Source of the DNA: Sediminibacterium salmoneum NBRC 103935
GTDB lineage: Bacteria; Bacteroidota; Bacteroidia; Chitinophagales; Chitinophagaceae
Assembly: GCF_000511175.1 (NCBI RefSeq)
Contig: NZ_KI866530.1
Span: 3,048,408-3,102,038 of the forward strand
Direction of reading: 5' to 3'
Length of the DNA: 53,631 nucleotides
This document shows positions 8,774 to 17,847 of the stretch, piece after piece. The notes under the pieces are model-generated. The model did no database searches, was not told the DNA's origin, and saw only the letters and a list, made by a program, of their open reading frames with translations. Position 1 is the first letter of the stretch, and every line of letters starts with the position of its first letter. Made by a program: the position numbers and the translations under genes.

Positions 8774-9616
8774 TTAGTAGTCCCCTAAGGTCTCTTCCAA
8801 CTGTCCCAAAGCTTTGGCCAGTTGATCATTGGAAGGAGCAATACCATGCCATTCGTGGCTGCCTTCCATGAAGTCTACTCCCTTGCCCATTTCTGTTTTC
8901 ATTAAAATACAAATCGGTTTTCCCTGACCGGTCATCGATTTGGCTTTATCCAGAGTAGCAACCACCTCTTCCATCTGGTTGCCGTCCATTTCCAACACCG
9001 TCCAGTCGAAGGATTCAAATTTGCTTTTCAGATTTCCTAAAGACATTACTTTACTGGTAGGTCCGTCAATCTGCTGACCATTCACATCAATAATGCTGAT
9101 CAGGTTATCTACTTTATGGTGGGCAGCAAACATTACTGCTTCCCAGATTTGTCCTTCCTGTAATTCTCCGTCTCCGTGCAGAGAGAAAACCAGGTGCGGA
9201 TCATTGTTCAGCTTTTTGGTAAGTGCAGCACCGGCGGCTACGCTCATTCCCTGCCCCAAAGAACCACTGGCAATTCTAACACCAGGTAAATGTTCATGGG
9301 TGGTAGGATGCCCCTGCAAACGGGTATTGATTTTTCTAAAGCTGGCCAGTTCCTTAACATCAAAATAACCAGCTCTGGCTAACACTGAATAATACAAAGG
9401 AGAAATATGACCATTCGATAAAAAGAAAAGATCTTCTCCTTTTCCATCCATGGAAAATGCCACATCGTGTTTCATGGCATGGAAATAAAGAGCAGTAACC
9501 ACATCGGCACAACCCAATGATCCACCCGGATGTCCACTTTGAACCCCATGTACCATGCGGACAATATCCCTTCTGACCTGGGTTGCCGTCTTTTGTAAAT
9601 CAGCTATACTTGCCAT
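8774..9616 (-). CDS. Transketolase, N-terminal (thiamine diphosphate-binding) subunit
   Basis: 280 residues, corresponding only to the N-terminal half of a transketolase. Visible motifs are SGHPGGSLG, the thiamine-diphosphate/Mg motif beginning HGDGELQEGQIWEA, and the VNGQQIDG segment. In split transketolases a second gene supplies the pyrimidine-binding C-terminal half, but no such gene is adjacent here. The protein acts in the non-oxidative pentose phosphate pathway. It is divergent from frr; a TATCTTCG -7-like element lies at 9638-9645 on the minus strand. Confidence 0.93.
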   Translation of the reverse strand: MASIADLQKTATQVRRDIVRMVHGVQSGHPGGSLGCADVVTALYFHAMKHDVAFSMDGKGEDLFFLSNGHISPLYYSVLARAGYFDVKELASFRKINTRLQGHPTTHEHLPGVRIASGSLGQGMSVAAGAALTKKLNNDPHLVFSLHGDGELQEGQIWEAVMFAAHHKVDNLISIIDVNGQQIDGPTSKVMSLGNLKSKFESFDWTVLEMDGNQMEEVVATLDKAKSMTGQGKPICILMKTEMGKGVDFMEGSHEWHGIAPSNDQLAKALGQLEETLGDY

Positions 9617-9671
9617 ACAGAACCGTTAATTTTACGGCGAAGATAAAAGCATTTGGTTAGGATTCATTCAT

Positions 9672-9679
9672 TAAATTTG
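9672..9679 (+). promoter_or_regulatory. -7 promoter element for frr
   Basis: TAAATTTG matches the Bacteroidota -7 consensus TAnnTTTG exactly and lies 19 bases before the frr start. A TTTG at 9652-9655 could be the -33 element, although the 16-base spacer is shorter than the usual 19 or so. Confidence 0.6.
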
Positions 9680-9698
9680 CGCCAATTAATAAAATTGT

Positions 9699-10262
9699 AT
9701 GTCAGAAGAATTAGGGTTAATAATTGACGATGCCGCCGATACTATGAAGAAAGCCATTTTACACTTAGAGGTAGAGCTGGTTAAAATCAGGGCAGGAAAA
9801 GCCAATCCCAATATGTTGGATGGTATTACAGTAGATTATTATGGTTCACCAACGCCTATAGCGCAGGTAGCCAATATTACCGTTCTGGACGCCAGAACCA
9901 TCAGCATTCAGCCATGGGAAAAAAATATGCTGGCACAGATTGAGCGTTCTATTATGGCAGCCAATATTGGCATTACTCCACAAAACGATGGGGTACAGAT
10001 TCGTTTGTTCATGCCTCCGTTAACGGAAGAAAGAAGAAGAGAGTTGGTGAAGAAAGCAGGTGGGGAAGGAGAGCACGCCAAAGTAGCCATTCGTAATATC
10101 AGAAGAGATGCTATTGAAAGCGTAAAAAAATTACAGAAAGACGGGTTAAGTGAAGACGCAGCCAAAGATGCGGAGAAAGAGATTCAGGAATTAACCGATA
10201 AGCATATTGCCCTGGTAGAAAAGCACCTGGCTGCCAAAGAAAAAGAAATGATGACTGTTTAA
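9699..10262 (+). CDS. frr: Ribosome recycling factor
   Basis: 187 residues, the standard RRF length. RRF works with EF-G to split post-termination ribosomes. Diagnostic segments are KIRAGKANPNMLDGI near residues 31-45, YYGSPTPIAQVANI, and the NDGVQIRLFMPPLTEERRREL hinge region. The rest is the long three-helix bundle of domain I, with a lysine/glutamate-rich C-terminus. The convergent EamA gene begins directly at the next base (10263), leaving no intergenic space. Confidence 0.97.
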   Translation: MSEELGLIIDDAADTMKKAILHLEVELVKIRAGKANPNMLDGITVDYYGSPTPIAQVANITVLDARTISIQPWEKNMLAQIERSIMAANIGITPQNDGVQIRLFMPPLTEERRRELVKKAGGEGEHAKVAIRNIRRDAIESVKKLQKDGLSEDAAKDAEKEIQELTDKHIALVEKHLAAKEKEMMTV

Positions 10263-11129
10263 TTATTTCTTATTGGCCAGATAAACGCCAATCAATATAA
10301 TTCCACAGCAGGTGATCTGTAAAAAGTTCACCTGCTCTCCATACCAGATTCCCCATCCAATTGCCACGAAGGGAATTCCATAGGTAACCATTGAAGCAAA
10401 CAAAGCTCCGGCTCTTTTTACCAGCATGTAAAAAAGAACGGAAGCTACTGCAGTTCCGAATATTCCCAATACGCCTGATGCCAGTGTTGATTGCAGGTAA
10501 ACCGTTTCGGTAAGTGGCAGTGAAAAATAGCCTGTATAAGAAAGAATGATGCCGCAGGGAATCATCAGAAATACAAAAGCCAGTGCGGCAATTTCAATGG
10601 ATCCAATGCCCTGCATATGCCTCCCTACCAGGTTTACATTAATGCCATAAAAAAGGGTAGCCAATAAAACAAGAAGCGCATAGGAAAAATACTCCATATT
10701 TATTTTGGAGCCAGCTGCTACCAACAGAGACAAACCAATAAATCCTACTATAATACCCAATACCTGAAGGGTTTTTACTTTCAGCTGAAAGAAAGAAACC
10801 CCGGTAATAATAACAAACAATGGCGTGAGGGCATTCATGATACCAGCCAGTGCACTGTCAATTCTGGTTTCTGCAATACAAAATAAATAGGCCGGGAAAA
10901 AACTACCTAATAATCCGGATAATACCACCACCCCTCTTTTGTTGGCCGGAATTACTCTCAGGGCCTTTACTGCAAAGGGCAACAGTACCATGCCTGCGCT
11001 AATTAAACGAATAGAAGCAACCTGATAAGGGCTCAGCACATTCATGCCTTCTTTCATTAATACAAAGGAGCTACCCCAGATCAAACACAGTAAACAAAAA
11101 ATCCCCCAGTTAATCAGTTGTTTCGGCAC
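10263..11129 (-). CDS. EamA/DMT-family transporter
   Basis: 288 residues, almost entirely hydrophobic, with about ten membrane helices arranged as two EamA repeats. The start FCLLCLIWGSSFVLMKEGM is typical of the drug/metabolite transporter superfamily. Members export amino acids, nucleotides or other metabolites, and the substrate cannot be told from sequence. The gene is convergent with frr, with abutting stops, and divergent from mscL. Confidence 0.9.
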   Translation of the reverse strand: MPKQLINWGIFCLLCLIWGSSFVLMKEGMNVLSPYQVASIRLISAGMVLLPFAVKALRVIPANKRGVVVLSGLLGSFFPAYLFCIAETRIDSALAGIMNALTPLFVIITGVSFFQLKVKTLQVLGIIVGFIGLSLLVAAGSKINMEYFSYALLVLLATLFYGINVNLVGRHMQGIGSIEIAALAFVFLMIPCGIILSYTGYFSLPLTETVYLQSTLASGVLGIFGTAVASVLFYMLVKRAGALFASMVTYGIPFVAIGWGIWYGEQVNFLQITCCGIILIGVYLANKK

Positions 11130-11221
11130 AGTAAAATTTTTTCAAAGATGCAATAATAAACGCTTTCAAAAGGGAATGGTTCTGAAGATTTTATTATATT
11201 GGATAAACAAAACTTATTTTT

Positions 11222-11665
11222 ATGGGTCTGATTAAAGAATTTAAAGAGTTTGCCGTAAGAGGCAATCTGGTAGATACTGCTGTTGCCTTTGTAATGGGGG
11301 TTTCTTTTGGAAAGATAGTTACCTCCTTTGTAGATGGCATGGTTATGCCCCTGGTTGGGATGCTTACAGGTGGCGTAGATTTCAATGACAAGAAATGGGT
11401 ATTACAGGATGCTGCTGCTGCAGTAAAAGATGCAGCGGGTACCGTTGTAACCCCAGAAGTAACCGAAGTCTCGGTTAAGTACGGTGCATTTATTACCAAC
11501 CTGATCGATTTTGTGATTGTGGCTTTTGCCGTATTCATGGTTATCAAGGCCCTTAACAAAATAAAGCAGGAAGCTACTCCGGCAGCCCCGGCTACCCCTC
11601 CGGGTCCTACAGAAGCCGAAAAATTACTGGCCGAAATCAGGGATTCCCTCAAAAAAGTGGATTAA
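11222..11665 (+). CDS. mscL: Large-conductance mechanosensitive channel
   Basis: 147 residues. It is an inner-membrane pentameric channel that opens under membrane tension and releases solutes during hypo-osmotic shock. The N-terminal amphipathic helix and TM1 (KEFAVRGNLVDTAVAFVMG) are highly characteristic. TM2 lies at about residues 88-110, followed by a Pro/Ala-rich linker and a C-terminal helical bundle segment. The periplasmic loop (about 45-85) contains an Ala/Val-rich stretch. It ends just before a terminator, so it is probably monocistronic. Confidence 0.97.
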   Translation: MGLIKEFKEFAVRGNLVDTAVAFVMGVSFGKIVTSFVDGMVMPLVGMLTGGVDFNDKKWVLQDAAAAVKDAAGTVVTPEVTEVSVKYGAFITNLIDFVIVAFAVFMVIKALNKIKQEATPAAPATPPGPTEAEKLLAEIRDSLKKVD

Positions 11666-11691
11666 GACCTTTTAGTGGATAACTATTCGGG

Positions 11692-11724
11692 AAACAGGGC
11701 TAAAATAGGCCCTGTTTTCTTTTC
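11692..11724 (+). terminator. Rho-independent terminator after mscL
   Basis: A perfect 9-bp stem (AAACAGGGC at 11692-11700, GCCCTGTTT at 11709-11717) with an 8-base loop, followed by a T-rich tract. It lies 27 bases after mscL and just before the scpA start at 11743. Confidence 0.75.
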
Positions 11725-11742
11725 TTTGTAAAAAACCGGAAC

Positions 11743-12570
11743 GTGAGCACTGTTAATTATCAGATTAAGTTAGATCAGTTTGAAGGACCTTTTGATCTTT
11801 TACTATTCTTTATTGAAAGGGATGAATTGGATATTTATAATATTCCCATTACCAAAATCATCAATGACTTTCTGGAATATATTCATGGTTCAGAGAAATT
11901 GAATATTGAACTGAGCTCTGAGTTTATCTTATTTGTTTCAACTTTAATGCGCATCAAGGCCAGATTGTTACTGCCAAGAAAAGAAGTGGATGCAGCAGGT
12001 AATGAAATTGATCCCCGTCAGGAATTGATTGACAAAATTCTTGAGTACAAGAAGTTTAAGGAAGCAGCTGTTCAGATGGCAGAAATGGAAGCCATGCGTA
12101 TGTTGATGGTGAAGCGAGGTAACCTGCAGAAAGAAGTGGCATCTATTGGAGAAGAAGCTTCTGAAGGAACGGAGATTCAGAATATTACGTTGTTCAAACT
12201 GATGAAAGCATTTGAAAAAGTAATGCAGCGTGTGCACGATCGTCAGAACAAGCCCGTTCATACAGTGGTTCGTTACAATTACACCATGGAAGGCAGCCGT
12301 GATTATATGCTGGATTTTATTGGCAGGGAAAAAACAGTTGCTTTTGAAAAAGTTTTTGAAATCTGTGAAGACAGAATTCACGCCATCTTTTTATTCTTAT
12401 CTATTTTAGAATTGTCTCAGCAGAAATACATGAAGCTGCTGGTTGGGCAGGGCATGAATAACTTCATTGTAGAATGGAATGAAAACCGCGAAGCGGATAT
12501 TGCCGATGAAGGGCTGACCGAAGAAGAAAGAAACGAACAGGAAAACGATTTTGATTCAGAAGAAGCATAA
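11743..12570 (+). CDS. scpA: Segregation and condensation protein A
   Basis: 275 residues starting with GTG. ScpA is the kleisin subunit that links the SMC heads, with ScpB, in the chromosome-condensing complex. The N-terminal motif FEGPFDLLLFFIERDELDIYN (about residues 11-31) is the family hallmark. A central KARLLLPRK segment and a C-terminal winged-helix region follow, then an acidic tail (NEQENDFDSEEA). scpB is not adjacent. A strong hairpin terminator follows the stop at once. Confidence 0.95.
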   Translation: MSTVNYQIKLDQFEGPFDLLLFFIERDELDIYNIPITKIINDFLEYIHGSEKLNIELSSEFILFVSTLMRIKARLLLPRKEVDAAGNEIDPRQELIDKILEYKKFKEAAVQMAEMEAMRMLMVKRGNLQKEVASIGEEASEGTEIQNITLFKLMKAFEKVMQRVHDRQNKPVHTVVRYNYTMEGSRDYMLDFIGREKTVAFEKVFEICEDRIHAIFLFLSILELSQQKYMKLLVGQGMNNFIVEWNENREADIADEGLTEEERNEQENDFDSEEA

Positions 12571-12600
12571 AAAAAGGGTAGTGATTTCACTACCCTTTTT
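12571..12600. terminator. Bidirectional terminator between scpA and dxs
   Basis: A 13-bp perfect stem (12571-12583 with 12588-12600) around a four-base ATTT loop. The arms begin with AAAAA and end with TTTTT, so the hairpin can act in both directions. It separates the convergent scpA and dxs genes and starts at the base after the scpA stop. Confidence 0.88.
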
Positions 12601-12602
12601 AA

Positions 12603-14537
12603 TTATCCTAATACGCTTGAAGCGATATTTACTTTGTCTTTCATTAGCTCTCGCACTGCTTCTGCAATACCTTCTGCATCATAGGCACATTCTCTGTGTA
12701 ATTCTTTCGGACTGCCGTGTTCTACTAAACGATCCGGAATACCCAGGATTTTTACATTCGCCTTGTATCCGTTTGCGTTCATGAATTCCAGTACAGCCGA
12801 TCCGAATCCTCCTACAACCGTACCGTCTTCAACGGTAACAATTTTGGAATAGTTGCTGAAAGCTTCGTGTAATAAATCTTCATCGATGGGTTTCACAAAT
12901 CGCAGGTCGAAATGCGCAGGGTCGATGCCTTCGGTTCTTAAACTACGAATAGCTGCCTGTGCAAAATTGCCCGGATGACCAAAACTTAAAATAGCAACGT
13001 CTTTTCCGTCTTTTAGTTTTCTGCCTTTACCTATGGATAAAGCTTCAAAAGGCGTTCGCCATTCCGGCATGGTTCCTTCTCCTCTTGGGTAACGAATTAC
13101 AACAGGATATTGTGTTTCTTCGAGCTGAGCAGTGTACATGAGATTGCGCAATTCCTTTTCGTTCATTGGCGCTGCAATAATTAAATTAGGAATACAACGC
13201 ATAAAAGAAATATCGTAGCAGCCATGATGGGTGGGTCCGTCTTCTCCTACCAATCCAGCCCGGTCTAAACAAAATACAACAGGTAATTTCTGTAAAGCCA
13301 CATCATGAACTACCTGGTCGTAAGCACGTTGCATGAAGGAAGAATAAATATTACAAAACACACGCAAACCCTGTGTGGCCAAACCTGCACTTACGGTTAC
13401 TGCATGTTGTTCGCAAATGCCCACATCAAAAGCACGGTCCGGCATTTTGTCCATCATGAATTTCAAAGAGGAACCACTGGGCATGGCGGGTGTAACCCCC
13501 ATGATTTTTGGGTTCGCTTCTGCCAGTTCAATCATGGTATAACCAAATACATCCTGGTATTTGGGAGGCTGTGGGGTATCCATTTTTTTCTTGAAGATTT
13601 CTCCCGTTGTTTTATCAAATAAGCCCGGTGCATGCCACTTGGTCTGGTCTTTCTCTGCCAGTTCATAACCCTTACCCTTGGTGGTAATGATGTGCAATAA
13701 TTTAGGACCCGGTATATCTTTTAAATCTTTTAAAGTATCTACCAGCTTGGTAATATTATGCCCATCAATCGGACCAAAATAACGAAGCTTTAATGCTTCG
13801 AATAAATTACTGCTCTTGTTTACAACTCCCTTAATGCTGGCTTCCATTTTAGAAGCCATTTCCCTGCTGAAATTTTTTCCAACAGGCAGTTTGCCCATCA
13901 GGTTCCAGATTTCATCTCTTACTTTATTATAGGTTGGGGATGTGCTGATATCGGTTAGGTATTCCTTGAGCGCACCTACATTCGGGTCGATGCTCATGCA
14001 GTTATCGTTCAGTATAATCAATACATCGCTGTCGGCAACCCCTGCGTGGTTCATAGCTTCAAAAGCCATACCAGCGGTCATGGACCCGTCACCAATAACG
14101 GCTACTGATTTCCTGTTCTCGCCCTTGTATTTAGCGGCGATTGCCATCCCCAAAGCAGCAGAAATAGAAGTGGAGGAATGTCCTACGCCAAAAGTATCGT
14201 ATTCGCTTTCCGATCTTTTCGGGAATCCGCTCAATCCCTTGTATTTACGGTTGGTGGGGAACTGATCTCTTCTTCCGGTAAGAATTTTATGTCCGTAAGC
14301 CTGGTGACCTACGTCCCAAACCAATTGGTCATAGGGCGTATTGTACACGTAATGAAGCGCAACGGAAAGTTCCACTACACCCAGACTGGCGGCAAAATGT
14401 CCGCCGTGCACGCTTACAACATCTATAATATATTGTCTTAATTCGTCGCAAATCTGGTGTAATTGAGCCCTGCTGAGTTTCTTTAAATCTTCAGGGCTAT
14501 TGATATTCTTGAGTAAAGGACCAGGAACAAACTCCAT
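12603..14537 (-). CDS. dxs: 1-deoxy-D-xylulose-5-phosphate synthase
   Basis: 644 residues. It joins pyruvate and glyceraldehyde 3-phosphate with thiamine diphosphate, the first step of the MEP isoprenoid pathway. The N-terminal VWDVGHQAYGHKILTGRRD, the cofactor motif GDGSMTAGMAFEAMN through ILNDN, and the C-terminal EDGPTHHG and RYPRGEG motifs are all present. The frame is open to 14573, but ATG at 14537 (MEFVPGPLLKNI) matches the family start. The product pathway connects loosely with the isoprenoid-using GGGP synthase encoded near 31 kb. Confidence 0.97.
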   Translation of the reverse strand: MEFVPGPLLKNINSPEDLKKLSRAQLHQICDELRQYIIDVVSVHGGHFAASLGVVELSVALHYVYNTPYDQLVWDVGHQAYGHKILTGRRDQFPTNRKYKGLSGFPKRSESEYDTFGVGHSSTSISAALGMAIAAKYKGENRKSVAVIGDGSMTAGMAFEAMNHAGVADSDVLIILNDNCMSIDPNVGALKEYLTDISTSPTYNKVRDEIWNLMGKLPVGKNFSREMASKMEASIKGVVNKSSNLFEALKLRYFGPIDGHNITKLVDTLKDLKDIPGPKLLHIITTKGKGYELAEKDQTKWHAPGLFDKTTGEIFKKKMDTPQPPKYQDVFGYTMIELAEANPKIMGVTPAMPSGSSLKFMMDKMPDRAFDVGICEQHAVTVSAGLATQGLRVFCNIYSSFMQRAYDQVVHDVALQKLPVVFCLDRAGLVGEDGPTHHGCYDISFMRCIPNLIIAAPMNEKELRNLMYTAQLEETQYPVVIRYPRGEGTMPEWRTPFEALSIGKGRKLKDGKDVAILSFGHPGNFAQAAIRSLRTEGIDPAHFDLRFVKPIDEDLLHEAFSNYSKIVTVEDGTVVGGFGSAVLEFMNANGYKANVKILGIPDRLVEHGSPKELHRECAYDAEGIAEAVRELMKDKVNIASSVLG

Positions 14538-14678
14538 TATTGGGTTATTTAGTAAGTAAAAATACAATAACAAAGCTTAAAAAGGAAGGTTCGCCCATTG
14601 CTTACTTTAATTTAAGCCAACCACCCCCCGATTTTGCCTTTAATCCAATTTGTTCCTTTTCAAGGGCTTAGCTATATT

Positions 14679-14686
14679 TAGCTTTG
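14679..14686 (+). promoter_or_regulatory. -7 promoter element for the LytS-like kinase
   Basis: TAGCTTTG matches TAnnTTTG exactly. It ends only 5 bases before the proposed ATG at 14692, so transcription from it would give a leaderless or nearly leaderless mRNA. No well-spaced -33 element is seen. Confidence 0.45.
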
Positions 14687-14691
14687 TAAAG

Positions 14692-15750
14692 ATGAGAACG
14701 AAAAGCAAAGCAGTCTTGTATTGGTGGTGTCAACTGGGTGGCTGGCTGCTCTATGGTGTTACCATGGTGTTCTTTGCCTTTGTATTCGACACCAAAATCA
14801 ATAGCATATTTTATCCCAAGCTATCTGTAATTATTGTTTCAGGCTTGTTATTTACCCATGTTTTAAGGCAATTGATTAAGCTTTTTCATTTATTGCCACC
14901 TGATCTGTCCCGCAAATGGGTTCCTTTTACGGTTGTGCTGTTATCTATTCTGGTGTTATTTAACCTGACTAATTCGGCAATTGCGGAGTGGCTGGGTCTG
15001 TTCAATCCCAAAACCAAGGTTTCTGTTGAAAAAAGATTCCTGGTAAACCTGGTATCCGATTCCCCCCTTATTTTGGTTTGGACATCCATCTATTATTTGT
15101 GGCATTATATAGAATTGGGCACCAAAACAGAATTCCAGAAAATTAAACTGGAAAGCCTGGTAAAGGAAATGGAGTTAAAAACCATTAAGAGCCATATCAA
15201 TCCGCATTTTATTTTTAATGCACTCAATAGTATCCGGGCATTGGTAGATGAAAATCCGGAAAGAGCCAGAACCGCCATTACTGAACTGAGTAATTTACTC
15301 CGCAGCAGTATGCAGACCGAAAAACAGGAGACGGTTCCTTTTGAAAGAGAACTGAATATTGTAAAAGATTATCTGGCACTGGAACATATTAGATTTGAAG
15401 ATCGCCTGAAAGTGGAATACGATATTGATGAAGACACCCTTGATCAACCCATACCTCCCATGATGTTGCAAACCCTGGTTGAAAATGCCATTAAACACGG
15501 GTTGAGCAAGGCCAAAGAGGGAGGGGTCATCCGAATTATTTCGGACTTCCGTGAATCTCATCACGAATTGATTGTGCAGAATACCGGAACTATTTCCGAA
15601 ATTGCCGACGCACAGGGTTTTGGATTAAAGAGTACCCGCAGCCGTTTAAAATTGTTGTTCGGCGACAAAGCCCGGTTTACAATTGAGGATAAGGGGAACA
15701 ATTGGGTAGAAGCAAAAATTATCATGCCCGTACAGGGAGTACCGGCTTAA
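14692..15750 (+). CDS. LytS/YehU-type sensor histidine kinase
   Basis: 352 residues. About four membrane helices occupy residues 8-140 and form the sensor. The cytoplasmic part is a His_kinase domain with the phosphoacceptor H172 in the motif SHINPHFIFNALN, then a HATPase domain with LVENAIKHGL and GFGLKSTRSRL. It has no periplasmic domain of note, so it may sense the membrane itself. The LytTR regulator follows after 23 bases as its obvious partner. The frame is open from a TTG at 14650, but the ATG at 14692 follows a good -7 element and is preferred. Confidence 0.92.
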   Translation: MRTKSKAVLYWWCQLGGWLLYGVTMVFFAFVFDTKINSIFYPKLSVIIVSGLLFTHVLRQLIKLFHLLPPDLSRKWVPFTVVLLSILVLFNLTNSAIAEWLGLFNPKTKVSVEKRFLVNLVSDSPLILVWTSIYYLWHYIELGTKTEFQKIKLESLVKEMELKTIKSHINPHFIFNALNSIRALVDENPERARTAITELSNLLRSSMQTEKQETVPFERELNIVKDYLALEHIRFEDRLKVEYDIDEDTLDQPIPPMMLQTLVENAIKHGLSKAKEGGVIRIISDFRESHHELIVQNTGTISEIADAQGFGLKSTRSRLKLLFGDKARFTIEDKGNNWVEAKIIMPVQGVPA

Positions 15751-15773
15751 TTAGAATAATACAATCAGCAATT

Positions 15774-16505
15774 ATGGCAATCAAAGCAATTATTATTGAT
15801 GATGAAAGACTGGCGAGAAATGAATTGAAAAAATTGTTGCAGGATCACAGTGACATTGAAGTGATAGATGAAGCAACCAATGTAGACGAGGGTATTGAAA
15901 AAATTGAAACCCTGAATCCCGATTTGATATTTCTGGATATTCAGATGCCCGGTAAAACCGGGTTTGATTTACTGGCTGAAGTAGAGAAAGCGCCCAAAGT
16001 GATATTTACCACTGCTTACGACGAATATGCTATCAAGGCTTTTGAAGTAAATGCCCTGGACTATTTGTTAAAGCCGATTGAACCCAAACGTTTATCGGAT
16101 GCCATTCAAAAACTACAGGCTGAACTTTACAAAGAAAGAATAGGACTTACCGGATCTAATCGCGGACCGCTTACTGAGCACGATCAGGTCTTTGTAAAAG
16201 ACGGAGAGCGTTGCTGGTTTGTGAAGCTGGGTGAAATCCGTTTGTTTGAAAGTGTGGGCAACTATGCCAAAGTATTCTTTGGTACCAATAAGCCTTTGAT
16301 TTTAAAATCACTGAATGCACTGGAAGAAAGACTGGATGATCGCATGTTTTTCAGAGCCAATCGCAAGCATATCATCAACCTGAGATGGATTGAAAAAATT
16401 GAACCTTATTTTAACGGAGGATTGATTCTGGATTTGAAAGGAGGTGAGAAGATTGAAGTGAGTCGCAGACAAACCGTTAAGTTCAAGGAGATGATGAGTT
16501 TATAA
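15774..16505 (+). CDS. LytTR-family response regulator
   Basis: 243 residues. The receiver domain (1 to about 120) has acidic residues D9-D10, the phosphoacceptor D55 in FLDIQMPG, and the conserved lysine in LDYLLKPIEP. The C-terminal LytTR DNA-binding domain (about 140-243) includes ESVGNYAKVFF and FFRANRKHIINL. It should be phosphorylated by the kinase encoded immediately upstream and bind direct repeats at target promoters. The frame is open to 15702 within the kinase gene; ATG at 15774 gives the standard receiver start. Confidence 0.95.
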   Translation: MAIKAIIIDDERLARNELKKLLQDHSDIEVIDEATNVDEGIEKIETLNPDLIFLDIQMPGKTGFDLLAEVEKAPKVIFTTAYDEYAIKAFEVNALDYLLKPIEPKRLSDAIQKLQAELYKERIGLTGSNRGPLTEHDQVFVKDGERCWFVKLGEIRLFESVGNYAKVFFGTNKPLILKSLNALEERLDDRMFFRANRKHIINLRWIEKIEPYFNGGLILDLKGGEKIEVSRRQTVKFKEMMSL

Positions 16506-16554
16506 ATTTCCAATTCTTATTTATTATTTAACTGAATGAATTGAATTCCTCAAT

Positions 16555-17847
16555 ATGAAAAAGATTGTTTTATCCCTCGGATTACTGGTATCTGTATTTG
16601 TTACTGTTGCGCAGGATTTAAAAACCATTGTTACTGATGCAGAAGTGCAGCGCGTATTGGGTACCCTGGCTTCTGATGAAATGGAAGGCAGAAGAACCTT
16701 TACCAAGGGTATAGACAAAGCAGCTGCATTTATTGCTTCGGAGTTCAAGTCTTATGGCATACAGCCATTAAAAGGCAACAAGGATTTTTTACAATCTTTT
16801 GCAATGATTCGTCCAAAGTTCATCAGTGCTTCAGGTATGCTGAATGAATCTGCTTTGGATACCAAACAAATTATGGCTGTTACCTGCAGCAAAGATTTGC
16901 AAGTGACTGAGAAATCAGGATACGAAGTGGCACAAATTGCCAAAGGAGCCAACCTCTTTGCAGAAGCCAGAAAATACAGCGGCTTAACCAAGAATACAAT
17001 TGTATTGGTGGATACTTCTTTCAGTAGCAATTTTGGAAGACTGGCTCAGTTGAAAGGAAATATGTTTTATTCTGATAAGTCTGTTGTATTTATATTAACT
17101 ACTGAAACAGCAGTTAAATCATTAACCATTGACGCAAAGCACGAGATCCAGGAAATGAAACTGGCCAATGTAGCGGGTATGATTCCCGGTAAGTCTTTGC
17201 CTAATGAATTTGTAATTTTCTCCGGACATTACGATCACCTGGGTATCAATAGCCGTAATATGGTGAATAACGATTCTATTTACAATGGAGCCAACGATGA
17301 TGCCGCAGGAACCACAGCGATGATGTTATTGGCTAAGTATTATGCTGCTGCCAAAAACAATGAACGTACCTTGATTTTTGTTGCCTTCACTGCAGAAGAA
17401 GTGGGTGGTTTTGGTTCTCAGTATTTCTCCAGACAGTTTGATCCATTAGCGGTAAAAGCCATGTTCAATATTGAAATGATTGGTAGTGAAAGCAAATGGG
17501 GCAAGAACAGTGCTTTCATCACTGGCTATGAAAAAACCGATATGGGTAAAATTTTGCAGCAGAACCTGGCGGGTACCGATTTTACTTTTTATCCTGATCC
17601 TTACACTTCTCAGAATTTGTTTTACCGTTCAGATAATGCAACCCTTGCACGTCTTGGCGTTCCGGCACATACCATTTCAACCACCAAGATTGATGTAGAC
17701 CCTTACTATCACAAAGCTTCTGATGAGTTAAGTACCATTGATATTCCGAACATGACACAAATCATTCGCTCCATCGCGTTGAGTGCAAGAGGGATTATCA
17801 GTGGTAAGGAAACTCCTTCCAGAGTAGATGCCAGCAGCTTGCGTTAA
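16555..17847 (+). CDS. Exported M28-family zinc metallopeptidase
   Basis: 430 residues with a Sec signal peptide ending near VTVAQ (residue 20). The M28 aminopeptidase zinc ligands can be placed: H225 and D227 in SGHYDHLG, D248 in GANDDAAG, the catalytic/ligand pair E281-E282 in TAEE, E307 in NIEMIG and a histidine in YYHKASDE. It should act in the periplasm or outside, removing N-terminal residues from peptides. The stop overlaps that of the convergent P-type ATPase (TTAA shared at 17844-17847). Confidence 0.93.
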   Translation: MKKIVLSLGLLVSVFVTVAQDLKTIVTDAEVQRVLGTLASDEMEGRRTFTKGIDKAAAFIASEFKSYGIQPLKGNKDFLQSFAMIRPKFISASGMLNESALDTKQIMAVTCSKDLQVTEKSGYEVAQIAKGANLFAEARKYSGLTKNTIVLVDTSFSSNFGRLAQLKGNMFYSDKSVVFILTTETAVKSLTIDAKHEIQEMKLANVAGMIPGKSLPNEFVIFSGHYDHLGINSRNMVNNDSIYNGANDDAAGTTAMMLLAKYYAAAKNNERTLIFVAFTAEEVGGFGSQYFSRQFDPLAVKAMFNIEMIGSESKWGKNSAFITGYEKTDMGKILQQNLAGTDFTFYPDPYTSQNLFYRSDNATLARLGVPAHTISTTKIDVDPYYHKASDELSTIDIPNMTQIIRSIALSARGIISGKETPSRVDASSLR

